Assembly (NCBI GenBank): GCA_963920705.1
Contig: OY987237.1
Coordinates: 15,654,601-15,718,600 of the forward strand
Source: Odiellus spinosus
Lineage: Eukaryota > Arthropoda > Arachnida > Opiliones > Phalangiidae
DNA length: 64,000 nucleotides
Direction of reading: 5' to 3'
Positions 34,570 through 46,927 of the stretch are shown here, one piece after another (within the stretch, counting starts at the first letter, position 1; each line of letters starts with the position of its first letter). Below the pieces are notes generated by a model, which was not told the origin of the DNA, searched no databases, and saw nothing but the letters and a program-made list of their open reading frames with translations. A program made the position numbers and the translations under genes.

Positions 34570-34673
34570 GCTGCCAGGAGCTTGCGAGTGCAGTTCAAAG
34601 CAGATTAGTTCCAAAAACTGAACCGCTAGCCTTTCTCTCCGCTTCAGTTTGCACTCGCAAGTGGTTGGCAACA
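34570..34673. mobile_element. Small TIR element G, copy 1
   Basis: About 104 bp. The arms CTTGCGAGTGCAGTT and TTTGCACTCGCAAG are inverted, inside TGCCA...TGGTTGGCA ends. A close second copy is at 58975-59076. Confidence 0.75.
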
Positions 34674-34740
34674 CTGGTCTGGAACGGCATTGACCCCTTT
34701 AGTTAAAACTACCTTCTTAAATGTTTTTTTCAAGTTCAAC

Positions 34741-35066
34741 CAGAAGCCGATGAAACCCTCCTTTGAAGTCTACTACTCCAATGTTCCATATAGCGATCCT
34801 CTCTGTATGGGTAAAATTCCCAATTTTACGAGTTAGAAGGGGTCCTACTTCATCCCCCCTGGCTACGGAAAATTTGGAAATTCTCTCTCCACAAACGACG
34901 ACGTTTTTTTGAGGCTGCTAGAGATATTCGCTCGACGAACTCCCGCTCCGAAAATATCTACCGTTAGGAGGCGTACGAATCGCGCTTTTTGAAACTAACT
35001 CATACAGAGAGGGGTAGACAAGACCCGGGAGTAATAGACTTCAAAGGAGGGTTTCATCTACTTCTG
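34741..35066. mobile_element. MITE family B, copy 5 (mixed ends)
   Basis: 326 bp. The left end is CAGAAGCCGATG and the right end CATCTACTTCTG, from two subfamilies. The flanks (GTTCAAC and GTCATAA) do not match, so this looks like a recombinant. Confidence 0.9.
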
Positions 35067-38064
35067 GTCATAAATATGAATTTTGAAGAGTTTGAAAGAT
35101 TGCGCTTAATTTAAATCATTTACTGAAAATTAAATAAGCAATAAATATACTTATTACCATAAAATAGGCACCAAATACCGACTGAAAGTCCGTAATTCTA
35201 AGGATATTAACCAATGAAAAACATCCTAGATCGTGGCGCCATCTTTCTGAGATATCTAAAGGTTATAAGTTCGAAGGTAACGCTTCTCTACGCATTTAAA
35301 AAATATATATTAAATGATATACTACCCCTTTAATATGATTCTAATTTTATCAACCTCAGCGGCAAAACTAGCTGGGTTCAAAAACTCATTTTTTAGGGCA
35401 TAAGAGATGATACCCTCAGGCATTAGTGAACTAAAATTCCAGCACTCTGGCTACATCCGGTAAAAAGAAATTCAACTAACAGCCCGCCTTAGCGGAAAAA
35501 AAAATATACCTTTACACGTAGTTTCCAATCTAGAACTATGTAAAGACTCTGTATTTACACCAGAAAAATAAAAGAATTGTTCTACAAATTAACAAGCCAC
35601 GTAAAAAAGCTCCGCAATTCATATGCCTAGTTTATGGTTTAAATTTAATTTAAGATCTTGTTATTAATTTATAATTGGTTTCCCCAATATTAAGTACGTT
35701 TACGCTATAATTTAATTACTAATTAATATTTAAAATACCATATGTATGTATTTATAATCATGTTTGAAGCAATATTGCTCGACTTTGTTATAAATTAATA
35801 TTAAAGCTTAATTTAAATATTAAGTAGGATTTAATCTGAATAGTTTACGCAACACTGCGCGCAAAAAATTGAGTAATTTCAACGCCTTCATTGATATTAG
35901 TTTCAGAAATTCGAAAACTGGTTATCAAACAGTGTTTGAAAACCCTTCAATATCAGTATTATTCAGATTAGGACGAAAATTGAACGGTATATAATTAAGA
36001 TAATGATTAGAATTAGGTTCCTAAAGAGCTAGACATCAGACATTTTAACAAAACAATATTGAATAAGATCTATCTTTTATCTAAAAAAAATTAGATAAAC
36101 TGAAACTTCCTGGTTTCTGAAGTATGTTTAAACTATTATCAAAAACGAATAATAATATAACCAGGATTAATTCGAATATATAAAAAACTATCCTTATTCA
36201 AATCCATAATTTATTATAAGTAGCTATAATAAAACCTAGAACGAAATTAACGAGGAGGTCGATCAACCGTAAATAATTTAACGTGTCATAAAGAACATAA
36301 TCTTACGCTAAATTAAGGCGTTAATGTCGATAATTACGGCCTTGAATAGCGTTTAATCTGGAAGGTCTGAGAAAACTAGCCACCGGAAAGTCGCTAAGCC
36401 TCGGCTTCTCTTACTCAAAAATCACGGCGGGATACCCGATCCCGATATTCCAACCAAAGCGGGGCGGTTCGCCTCGATTTAGGCTTAGCTCATTTCACAC
36501 AGACGCTCAATTTTCCCCTTTAAGTTAATTGCCCGTGAAATAATAACGGTAAAAATCAAAGGTAGACTTACAAAGATCAAGAATTTGTCATTTCGCGTTT
36601 CCCAAGGTCCTACCGTCGATGGGTTTCGTTTTGAATACACTAGCGTCACGCAAAAAGCGTTCAAATTTTGAAGTTTTCGATTCAAAACGTGCGGTACGTC
36701 CTCCTACGAAATACACCGGCGAAATGCACCTCGCTTGCGGGGTAAATGTTAACGGTTAAAATTTTGATCTACGTTAGGTCTTACACAAACAAAATCTATT
36801 TTTTTATTGGGGATTTATGATAAAAAAATGAATTACACCTAATTAAACTCTAATCAAATTCATAATTAATTAAAAACCCGTAAAAAACGACGCGCGATTC
36901 GTCCCTGACCAAAGAGTGATCCGCCGACGTCAAGTCATAAAATAACAAAAAATAGAGTAGAGTTTCTATCTCGCCGCCAAGTTATAAAAAAATCGATGAC
37001 ATCATTTTTAAGAAAGAGCGGAGGAATACATCAGGGCGTAGGCTATTACAATTTGATAGGTCAGAGCGGAGGTGTGTGTCTCTTACGCTAGCGTTACACT
37101 AGGTTTCGGTCTCTACTCTCTAGAAAATTGGGGCGATTTTATAGGAGGGTTTTACACACGTGACCCGACTTCGAGAGGAAGCCGCGCAATCTACTCGCTT
37201 CGCGCCTCTCTCTCAGCGCGCGATATTAACAGGTGTTAAAAACGCGCGAAATAATCGAGGCTGAACATAAATTGTTTTAGGCCAAACGATAAACTGTCGA
37301 AAATATCCTTAAACATTCAATAAATATTAAATCTAAACTTGTAAATAGATATAAATCAAAACTATAAAAAAAAAAACTAAGTAATAATCTATTATTTCGC
37401 CTTAAAATCCGAGTAATTTATAAAAAGGATCATGTTCGATAATTCAATAACATATCGATTCTTGCTAAGTTCTTGTAATCCGATTTGATAATCGTGGGAA
37501 TTATTGAATAATCTATAACAATAGCGTCTGATTAAACATAATACCATTTCGAATACGATATCGTAAAACTCCTTGGTTTATTATTTTTAATCTTATACGT
37601 AAATAAAAAAGTGGGTTAATAGTTTCTGACTTGCACAACTAAGCCTAGATACGTGATCGAAACTGGTAGAGAGCTTTAATTACAAAGTTAGCTTTTTCAC
37701 CCGAGGACCGGAATCTTAACTAGCCTTTTCGCCAATTGAAACGAACGAATTTAAATAATAAAAATAAGAAACCTTGACTCTCATTAAAAACTTTTCGTGT
37801 ACGATATGGCCTACAATAAATCTGCGGGAAAGCGTTATTTCGAAATAAGCTGGTTTCTAGACTTTTATTTTATTGGAATGGCCCAATTTTTTCAATCCTG
37901 ACCAATGTATCAAAACACGATAGTTTAGGTAAAAGAGCTCTTCGGCTACAAGGTGTTGCGAAATTTCTCGATTGATTAATCATTATCAATGTTTTTAGAC
38001 TTTTGTCTCAAAGGACTAGGCATAATGGGAAAACCTGACGCGACTTCATACACAATGTTAATCC

Positions 38065-38151
38065 TCGCGCTTTTTGAAACTAACCCATACAGAGAGGGGT
38101 AGACAAGACCCGGGAGTAATAGACTTCAAAGGAGGGTTTCATCTACTTCTG
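38065..38151. mobile_element. MITE family B, copy 6, right end only
   Basis: 87 bp matching the right part of the family (CATACAGAGAGGGGTAGACA... CATCTACTTCTG). The left three quarters are absent. Confidence 0.88.
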
Positions 38152-38341
38152 GTAATAATTAATCAGAGCAGTCTGCGAAAGCAGGAAGTAATATTACGTA
38201 AGTTTCAACAATATATTAGAAATAAAAATCATTAAAAAAATATGCAAGACAATTTAAAATTAGGCCGGGAGCTAAGATTTCCGAAAATTGCACATTCGTA
38301 TCCAAATAAAAAACTTTCCCTTTTCAATGGAGGATGAAGAG

Positions 38342-38376
<35 letters not shown>

Positions 38377-38509
38377 AACCTTTTTTTTATCGATTTTTGA
38401 ATAATAATAAATTAGAAAAGGAGACCCTATAACTAATCAACAGACACCCCAGCTTTGGCTTCATAAAATATCCGCGGCACGATGAAATAATGAAGAATGA
38501 GATTTAGCG

Positions 38510-38640
38510 CGATTCAAAGAGAATGCCGCGGCAGGTGTCGCGGGGATTTTATTAAGCCAAAGGTACAGGGACATCTTTTGATGAGTAGTGCAGCAAAAAT
38601 CTGAAGGTTCCGATTTTCCGTACAATTTAGAGACACACAT
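38510..38640. repeat. Dispersed repeat J, copy 2
   Basis: GAATGCCGCGGCAGGTGTCG and TTAAGCCAAAGGTA match 28751-28885. Confidence 0.55.
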
Positions 38641-40421
38641 GAATGTCTTAACTTTTATTTAGGAGTTCAATACTTCATGGTTGTGAGGAGATTTCGAGCA
38701 CACTTTCCTTTTCAACCCAGATTTCACCACGATTAATAATTTTAATATCAAGCGAGTCTTATTTTTAGAATCAGAATCAATTAAAAAAATCATTCGAATT
38801 TCCTCTTCATCTTCCCTTTAAAATGGAGTCACCCATAGAAAAAGGTAAGTACAAGTTGCGAAATACCCTCTGGGTTTAGTTTTTTCACTAAAACACCGAC
38901 TAATGTATCTAGAATTAATCGCGTATTACGGATTTTCCATTTTGAGGTTAAAAGGTTTCTTTTAGTAACAATCTGAGAAATCAGTTCGGGGCTGATTCGG
39001 GAAGCAATTTGGTCAAGTCGCTTCGGTTCAATCATGGGCCAAGAAACGATAAATCCAGGACATGACTCTATAGCGTCTACTAAAAGAAACAGGCTACGTC
39101 ATCACCGTACCGTGATGACGCGTTTTTTGGGGTCAAGTTTGTACAGTCAAAGCTATGGCGTTTTAGGAGCATAGTGACGTCATATGACGTCACAAGCTGT
39201 ACGAAGGCTGTTTGTTTGGCCGACATGAGAATTTTATTCCCTCAAACAGCGAAGAGTCACGTCCTTGGCCAATGGTTCAATCCGCTTTGAAATAACGAAG
39301 CGGGGAGACAAATTTGCTGATAAATCTTAAAATAACGCGATTAAAATTTCTGTCAGAAATTAACCAACGAGTTACAAACACGATTTACTAATTAGTTTGA
39401 GATAATTATTTAAAAATTTTAAATTCTGGGCATTTTTTTTAAAACGACGCTAAGCCTTGGCTTAGGTCAAACCAGGGCGAACGGCCGCGAACCGTCTTGT
39501 CAGCGTGTGAACCAGGGAAAACGGAAAACGCCGAGTACTGGTTTTTGGAACCGATTTTGCCCTCAAGTATGAACGAGGCTTTAGTGAAGTTACGCGTACC
39601 TTAAGGAAAACCTTTGCCAGAAAAACATGTTCCCTTACGCACACTCACTAACTTTAACTGTACAATTTGTTAAGTCACCTGTTTTGCAAGGAAGGCGTCC
39701 TTAAAATGGGCTCGAAATCAAGGAAAACTTTGGACAAATTAGGCTGAGGTTTTTGGATTGGTTAATTAATGTAGTTAACCTATCCAAGCTTAGTTTAAAG
39801 ATAACCTTTACATAAAGACAGTCTATCTAAGGGTAATTTAGAACAAATTAGGCGCTTAGCTCTGTTGAAACATACAGAATGCGTTGACAAAACATACGTA
39901 AAATCGAAAAATCAATAATGAACTCAATTGTTCAGACAGCAAAGCATTAGCGAGTAATGTTTTCCGACTCAAATCCTTGAATAAAAATGTCCAACACGAT
40001 GATGGGTCGAACTTTCTACGAGGAATTATGAAACTCCATATCTTTGCTAAGTAAAATATTTGGAAATATATAAATTAACGCTCAGAGACCCTGGAAAAAA
40101 ACCTATTTCAACGGAAATCCAATATTCGCGTTTATTACGATGGAAATTCTTAATTTTATTCTAAGAATAAAAAAAGGATAAGGTCGAACTTTTTTATCTT
40201 TTAATAAAAATCTTCGTAATATTTAGTTTTACCTTCGTTTTCACTTAATATTGAAGGTTATTTAATTGGCCTAATTACCTAAATAACATTTACGTTTAAT
40301 AAATTTGATATCTAGCGGAGATTCGCTTTTTGGAACATTATAAAGGTCAAAATTAAACATATTCCAGACATTTCTATGGCCTTTCCCCCCAAATTATTAA
40401 TTCCCATGGTTAAAACAACAC

Positions 40422-40757
40422 CAGAAACCGATGAAACCCTCCTTTGAAGTCTATTACTCCCGGGTCTTGTCTACCCCTCTCTGTATGGGTTAGTTTCAAA
40501 AAGCGCGATTCGTACGCCTCCTAACGGTAGATGTTTTCGGAGGGGGAGTTCGTCGAGCGAATATCTCTAGCAGCCTTGGAGTTCGTCAAAAAACGTCGTC
40601 GTTCGTGGAGAGAGATAACTTCAAATTTTCCGTAGACAGGGGGGATGAAGTAGGACCCCTCCGATCTCGTAAAATTGGGAATTTTACCCATACAGAGAGG
40701 AGCGCTATATGGAACATTGGAGTATTAGACTTCAAAGGAGGGTTTCATCGGCTTCTG
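40422..40757. mobile_element. MITE family B, copy 7
   Basis: 336 bp, left end CAGAAACCGATG, right end CATCGGCTTCTG, exact target duplication ACAACAC (40415-40421, 40758-40764). Confidence 0.95.
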
Positions 40758-41403
40758 ACAACACGAAATGCATATCTAGATGTTTATACCGAACTTGGGA
40801 CTTTTCAGGTTTCATCCAATCATAACTCGCGCAATGAGCTTAGTTTATACGGTTGAAGGCGGGAGCCGTTGGGTTCTTCCGATTGGTTCGATTTTATAGA
40901 TTGAAACTTAACTAAAAATGTGTCCAATAAATGTTTGAATTCATTTTTTTGGGCTAGATGAAAACGGAAGTTCATTTTGAAACCCGCAAAAGCGATTTTG
41001 CGAATGTTACGTAAGGGTGTACTTGTACTCTCTATTGGAAAGCGATTTCAAACAACAAAAATCTTTGAACTTTGCGTAACCACTAGCTCATCATTCTAGT
41101 TCGTTTAATAGCGCGATGAGAACTTTAACGGGAAGTGAACGTATAGCTGTTGTTTTTACTGATAAAGGGTAGAGTCACAAAGACCGTGATTATTTCCTGG
41201 TGGTATCACCAACATCCTCATCCGACACATGTTTGACTAAAATTATTAGCAAAATTCTGTCCATAAACATTACTGGATCATTTGATATAGTTTCAAAACT
41301 ATATCTAGAATGTAATTGATTTTTCATGTCAAGAGGCAATCCACACCTCTTGCTAGACTGAATTTACAGGGCGCCAAGTTAGACCCGTAGTTTTCCGTTT
41401 AAA

Positions 41404-41743
41404 CAGAAGCCGATGAAACCCTCCTTTGAAGTCTATTACTCCCGGGTCTTGTCTACCCCTCTCTGTATGGGTTAGTTTCAAACAGCGCGATTCGTACGCC
41501 TCCTAACGGTAGATATTTTCGGAGCGGGAGTTCGTCGAGCGAATATCTCTAGTAGCCTCGGAGTTCGTCAAAAAAACGTCGTCGTTTGTGGAGAGAGAGA
41601 ATTTCCAGTTTTCCGTAGACAAGGGGGAGTATGAAGTAGGACCCCTCCGATCTCGTAAAATTGGGAATTTTACCCATACAGAGACGAGCGCTATATCGAA
41701 CATTTGAGTAGTAGACTTCAAAGGAGGGTTTCATCGGCTTCTG
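41404..41743. mobile_element. MITE family B, copy 8
   Basis: 340 bp, ends CAGAAGCCGATG / CATCGGCTTCTG, exact target duplication GTTTAAA (41397-41403, 41744-41750). Confidence 0.95.
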
Positions 41744-42699
41744 GTTTAAATAGCTATTCTTACCGAAGCTCTGTCTATAAACATCCAAATTTGGGGGTTT
41801 AATTTGTTTAATCTTTAATTTCATTACGAAATGGAGTTGTAAAATCGCTTTATTAATCGAAATTTGATGTTACTAGTCCTTTAATATCACTCGCAACTAA
41901 AGGAATGCAAAATTCTTCAAATTATTGAGCCCAAATATAAAGTTCCAGCCTTGTTACTTTAAATTATACGTTATTATACAACTTTACATTCTTCGGAAAA
42001 CCAATTGCGCGCCTATTTCTCCGAGGGTCGGAACTACGTAGAAATATCCTTCGATAAAATATTCTCATGTTTAAACCATAACTTCATAAATAATTAAACC
42101 AGAAAAAACGTCTCAACGCTCTCATTGGTCGCCGCACGGGTTCGTACTTTGGGAATTCCGATTTGAAATATCGTAACGAAAAAAGAAAAAAAGGTTTATG
42201 GCAAAATTCGCGAATACTCTTTCCGTTAAAGTCGTAAATAATCGAATCAAAAAAGTAAGAGTCGTATACACTTTCAGTTAATACCGCGTACGATACTATG
42301 GTTCTCTCTACTTAAACAGGGTTCGAACAAAATTTTCGAAGTTAATTTCCCTGACTTTTCCAGGTTTTCCCTGACCATTTCTAAATAATTTCCCTGACCA
42401 ATTTTAATACTTTTTTCACGAATATATTCTTACGAGCGAGCTGCTGGCAATTCCCATATTTTATTTGACATCGGGGTCAGCTGATAGTTTACTCAGAATA
42501 TGAGAAACAATTTGAATCTTTAGGCAAATATTTTCAGTTTGTAATAATTACGTTACAACTGATTGGTAAACCAATCATAAACAGTTCCTTGACACGTACC
42601 AAAATATTTATTTTCTCTAACCATTTGGGCTATTGTCAAATTCCCTGACTTTTCCCTGACCTTTGGGGTGACTTTCCAAATTCCCTGACTTTTCCCTGA

Positions 42700-42955
42700 C
42701 CTTTGGAAAATAGGCTTAGCGGGATTCATGGAGATCACGACCAATAATCAAAGGTCCGTCTTTAAGGCGAGATCTAAGAGAGACTTACAATAACATTCGA
42801 TTGTTCATCAATACGAAGAAATTCAGCTGATCTCCGTGAATCCAGCTAAGCCTATTTTCCGGGTAAGTTTTCTAGTTATTTGCTCGTAAATTGTTTTACT
42901 GGTGGATTAGAACTATTTCAAAAAAGCACTTGTTATCAATTAATATTCCGAGATT
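42700..42955. mobile_element. Foldback family D, copy 3
   Basis: AATAGGCTTAGCGGGATTCA at the left pairs with GAATCCAGCTAAGCCTATT at the right, with an inner GGAGATCA / TGATCTCC pair. The outer right arm GGTAAGTTTTCTAG continues as in 55700-55840. Confidence 0.75.
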
Positions 42956-43150
42956 GAGTAGCCCCTCGGTCTAATTTCCTTACCTACATATTAGGCCCAA
43001 ACCTTCCGGTTAGTTGGAAGCGACTGTTAAGTTTCCACTATAATATTTTATTAATCATACTAAATATGATGTAAATTTGCATTTTTACAAAGCGGAACTG
43101 CATTTGCAATAAATAAATAATAACCTCGCAAAAAGTAATTTCGGTTAATT

Positions 43151-43750
43151 TCACGTAAGAGTTCCGCAAATCGAGGATGAGCGTTCAACATCTACTTCTT
43201 TCTTAATAACCGGGTAACCGTCCAATCGTTTTAAACTAGGAACGGCATCCGTCACTTTTTCTCTCCAATCACCGCTCGCCGAATGTTTCTCTTCGATCGG
43301 ATTGCCCACGAAATTCAAATCTTCTAACTGGGTCAATTCGTTCAGTTTCAAAAACTCCGGCCATTCTCGTACTAAATTGTTGGACATATAAAGAACGCGT
43401 AATTTGGACAAGGACCCGATGCCTTTCATTTTCTCAATGGCGTTGTAAGATATCCACAGTTCTTCCAACGTCTCCCCAAGTACTTCCAATCCGTACAAGG
43501 ACTTGATCCAATTACGTCCCAGAGATAAACACTTCAAATTCTTTAGTCCATTCAAGTTGTTTAATTTCTCTACGAAGTTTGTTGATAGTGACAATTTCTC
43601 GCAGTTGACGAGTAAAGACAATGACGGGTCCAACATGGCAATTGGCGGACTATTACCGTTCAACTTGACTTCCTTGGCTTCGGCGCCCTTAATCCCTTTA
43701 CGAGACTCCCATTTTTTCAGAGCTTCTTTAAAAGTAACGCTTTTAGACAT
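43151..43750 (-). CDS. DNAL1: Dynein axonemal light chain 1 (leucine-rich repeat)
   Basis: DNAL1 (LC1) is a small leucine-rich-repeat protein that binds the outer-arm dynein heavy chain motor and tubulin in cilia and sperm flagella. The frame is intact and uninterrupted, 199 residues, close to the family's usual 190-200. It starts [15 protein letters not shown]. LRRs follow in order: [71 protein letters not shown]. The cap [18 protein letters not shown] is typical. ATG 43750 is the canonical start. No intron is present, although vertebrate DNAL1 is split, so an old retrocopy or complete intron loss is possible. No lesion is visible and an X-box lies upstream, so it is probably active. Confidence 0.95.
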   Translation of the reverse strand: MSKSVTFKEALKKWESRKGIKGAEAKEVKLNGNSPPIAMLDPSLSLLVNCEKLSLSTNFVEKLNNLNGLKNLKCLSLGRNWIKSLYGLEVLGETLEELWISYNAIEKMKGIGSLSKLRVLYMSNNLVREWPEFLKLNELTQLEDLNFVGNPIEEKHSASGDWREKVTDAVPSLKRLDGYPVIKKEVDVERSSSICGTLT

Positions 43751-43866
43751 GACTTTGTTTTCAATTCGTCGATAGGGTATTGTAAGTCATTAATTTTTAT
43801 TCCCTTTCAAAAACGGTAACGCGCCATCGAGGTCCCTTGATTGCCGGGGACAGAAGATATTCGGGG

Positions 43867-43880
43867 GTTGCTATGGTAAC
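43867..43880. promoter_or_regulatory. RFX-type X-box upstream of DNAL1
   Basis: GTTGCTATGGTAAC matches the ciliary X-box consensus RYYNYYATRRNRAC at all 14 positions, and also on the other strand (GTTACCATAGCAAC). It lies 117-130 bp upstream of the DNAL1 start codon, in the usual range for RFX/DAF-19 targets. RFX factors switch on ciliary genes. Confidence 0.85.
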
Positions 43881-44086
43881 CCTAACGTAAACATCAAAAC
43901 TCAACTTAGCGGCTGAATTTGGCCTAGTTAGAGAATTTTTCTTCTATTCTTTTTAACAAACACTAGCGTAGTGTTGTATCAACTCGTCACTAAGCTATAT
44001 ACTATAAGTTAGAACAAGTGATAATCTTACGATTAAATTAATGGTAGAAATACCTTGATTGAGTTGGATTAACCAATCAGAGATAG

Positions 44087-44648
44087 GCTATGGTCACACT
44101 AGCATTTCTTCATTGGTTTGAAACGGTAAAAATCAAACCAGAAGCCGATGAAACCCTCCTTTGAAGTCTACTACTCCAATGTTCCATATAGCGCTCCTCT
44201 CTGTATGGGTAAAATTCCCAATTTTACGAGTTAGAAGGGGCCCTACTTCATCCCCCCTGTCTACGGAAAATTGGAAATTCTCTCTCTCCACAAACGACGA
44301 CGTTTTTTGGACGAACTCCGAGGCTGCTAGAGATATTTGCTCGACGAACTCCAGCTCCGAAAATATCTACCGTTAGGAGGCGTACGAATCGCGCTTTTTG
44401 AAACTAACCCATACAGAGAGGGGTAGACAAGACCAGTGGAGTAATAGACTTCAAATGAGGGTTTCATCGGCTTCTGATCAAACCGATATTCAAATCGATG
44501 GGAATCGTTTTAAGCCTCAAGCATTATCTTTATAAATCGATTTAATTGTAGCTTCATCTATCCGAATCGGTATCCGATTCGAGAAAGATGGTTTCCCGTT
44601 CACACGACTCTAAAGAAACGATTCCAATGCCTAGTATGAACGCGGCTT
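44087..44648. mobile_element. MITE family C, copy 6, split by MITE B9
   Basis: Left end GGTCACACTAGCATTTC, right end CTAGTATGAACGCGGC. MITE B9 has inserted after GTAAAAATCAAAC, and the C sequence resumes ATCAAACCGATATTC. Taking out B9 and one ATCAAAC joins the element as in the uninterrupted copy at 46490. Confidence 0.88.
44139..44476. mobile_element. MITE family B, copy 9 (nested)
   Basis: 338 bp, ends CAGAAGCCGATG / CATCGGCTTCTG, exact target duplication ATCAAAC (44132-44138, 44477-44483), inside a family-C element. Confidence 0.95.
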
Positions 44649-45249
44649 ACATGTCACCTTTCAATGTTCTTACGCGCTTCGCCACTGCTTACGGGCCATT
44701 TAAAACCTATCACGCAACATATCGTACTTATTATTTTAGCTTGCTTATGGTTATACCATGGACCTTTTCTTTTTAAAGTGGTATCGCCGACACGCGAGTA
44801 TTTAGTTCTAAACAAAGAGGAAAAATGAATAGAGATTTAAGCTATAGTGGAGTATAATTTTCCACGCAACATTTACAAGATTTATCATTCCACCAATTAA
44901 ATATTCATTCGTGAACTAACGCACGAGCGACATTCAGTCTGGGAACTTCGGTCAATATTATATACAGTAGGTAAGAAGTTGGTAAACAGCTAGTGCGTAA
45001 AGTATAAACTCCCCCTGAGATTTAACGCTAATAGTTCTAACTTTTCCTACTTGCGATAAAAACTACGCCCCTAATTCTTTGAGCCACAAAAACAAAACGT
45101 TAAGCCTTTTATTTCCAAGATTTTCTTTAATCAATTTTTCAAGAGTGTAGTTAAATGCTTTCTATTTCATATCCTTATTTTCTTGCAGACGACGTTGACC
45201 ATAACAACTTCTTGTACAGTCATAGCTAGGTTGCGCGCGTAAGGGAAGA

Positions 45250-45464
45250 CGCGTTACTAAGCCTAATTTTAAGCGCGTTACTAAGCCTAATTTTAAGCGC
45301 GTTACTAAGCCTAATTTTAAGCGCGTTACTAAGCCTAATTTTAAGCGCGTTACTAAGCCTAATTTTAAGCGCGTTACTAAGCCTAATTTTAAGCGCGTTA
45401 CTAAGCCTAATTTTAAGCGCGTTACTAAGCCTAATTTTAAGCGCGTTACTAAGCCTAATTTTAA
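45250..45464. repeat. 24-bp minisatellite
   Basis: Nine nearly perfect tandem copies of a 24-bp unit containing GCGCGTTACTAAGCCTAA. Because 24 is divisible by three, one minus-strand frame stays open (KIRLSNAL repeats); this is an artefact. It shares CTAAGCCTAA with the arrays at 19.3 and 59.8 kb. Confidence 0.96.
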
Positions 45465-46489
45465 TGTTGAACAAAAGACGAGTACATGTGGAAAATAAAT
45501 GAACCTCTAGGATAGTTAAAGTTAAGCCTTTTTCACTAACAGTTCATTCTCTACCCCGAAAATAGTATCTTTGTAAGCAACGGAAACTATTATGGAAACT
45601 TCAATCTCAATTTTTTGAAAAGAATAATCGGAACGAGTGCCGCGAGTCGCAATTTTTTCCTCCTTCTATTCAGATTATTGGATATCGATCAATCTATAAA
45701 TACATTAACGGGCCATTAGCCCTTCGAGCTTTATTAGAGCAGACGACAAAGTCGCGAAACTACTCTAATCTAAACCTAGTTATTTTACGTAACATTACGA
45801 AGCCGTTTTCTTTCAAAGCAGTTCTAAATAAACATAATAATCCTTACATTTTGGGGTGAACTAGCGATCTTTGTGTTATTTTTGGGAACGATCCAAATAA
45901 AAAAATAAATTTCACGCTCCTTCAATCTTCTTAACCCTAAATTATATTTAACTCTTCATATACAGCTACAATGTTACAAATTATATTGATTTTTGATCGT
46001 TCGTTCGGTGTTATAAATGGTAGTCTATTTTGTTTCAAATGACCTTTCAAAAATGAAATTAAAACCACGGTATTTAAATAACCTTCTTAAAACTCTTCGT
46101 AAAATTTAAAAGTGAAATGTCGCGCCATCTATGGATCGGTTTTATCATACCGACCTAAAACTGATTAAATTTATTTTATGTTCGAAATAAAATTAATAAT
46201 TAAATACTAAATATTTAATTTCAGATTTAATTAAATTAATATCAGTTATAGTTTATTTAACCCCAGATGGAGTGACAGTCATTAAAAACAATAAAATAAA
46301 ACCAAGAAACAAGATGGTTAACCAGAAACATTACCTCACCCCAAAATGTTTTCAATTTTGAAGTTAATGGGCTAAATATATTCAAACTTAGACCTTCGAA
46401 TCGATTTCAACAGTTTCAAAAACCGTGTTAATGGGAAAAAATCTTTTATCGAATCGATTTCTCAAAACTGCTTCTGGAACCAGTTTCGG

Positions 46490-46745
46490 TAGGACTAGCA
46501 TTTCTAAATCGATTTGAAACGGTAAAATCAAACTGATATTCAAATCGCCGGAAATATTTTTAAGCGTCACGTGTTCACGCGTTATCTTTATAAATCGATT
46601 TATCGTAGCGTCATCTATCGGTTGTTGAAATCAGCCGAATCGGTACGAAACTGGTTCCCGAAGCAGTTACGGGAAATCGAATTCGTGAAAAGACGGTTTG
46701 TTATTCATACGACTCCAAGGCCTAGTATGAACTCGGCTCTAGTGT
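46490..46745. mobile_element. MITE family C, copy 7
   Basis: ACTAGCATTTCTAAATCG at the left and CTAGTATGAACTCGGC at the right, with the full interior of the family. A further reversed fragment (AATCGATTTCTCAAAAC) lies just left of it, from about 46390. Confidence 0.8.
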
Positions 46746-46892
46746 GACCATAACATGCCTTCAATAGGTTCTTGGTACAGTACTATAAAATAAAATAGAT
46801 ACTTCAAAGTATAAAACACTAAATCTAGTTCAATTACTCATTTTTTTTAAATATATAACGGCGTTTTCTGAAATTTCCTTAATATTTTTAGT

Positions 46893-46927
<35 letters not shown>

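Larger units (their letters stand above)
35067..40421. other. Intergenic, no gene seen
   Basis: 5.3 kb without a recognisable gene. It contains GCGCCATCT (35236-35244), a locally GC-richer stretch with CGCGCG words near 36400-37260 that may be regulatory, MITE fragment B6, an A-run of more than 30 bases near 38343-38374, repeat J copy 2 (38510-38640) and a family-C-like end near 39550-39585. Frames at 36485-36685 and 38829-39035 match no family I know. Confidence 0.6.

Noticed and set aside
39260..39300. tRNA B-box-like GGTTCAATCC
   Set aside because: No A box at the right distance and no cloverleaf can be folded around it.
43503..43775. Plus-strand frame opposite DNAL1
   Set aside because: Antisense shadow.
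45226..45474. Minus-strand frame of KIRLSNAL repeats
   Set aside because: The 24-bp minisatellite stays in frame because its length is divisible by three.
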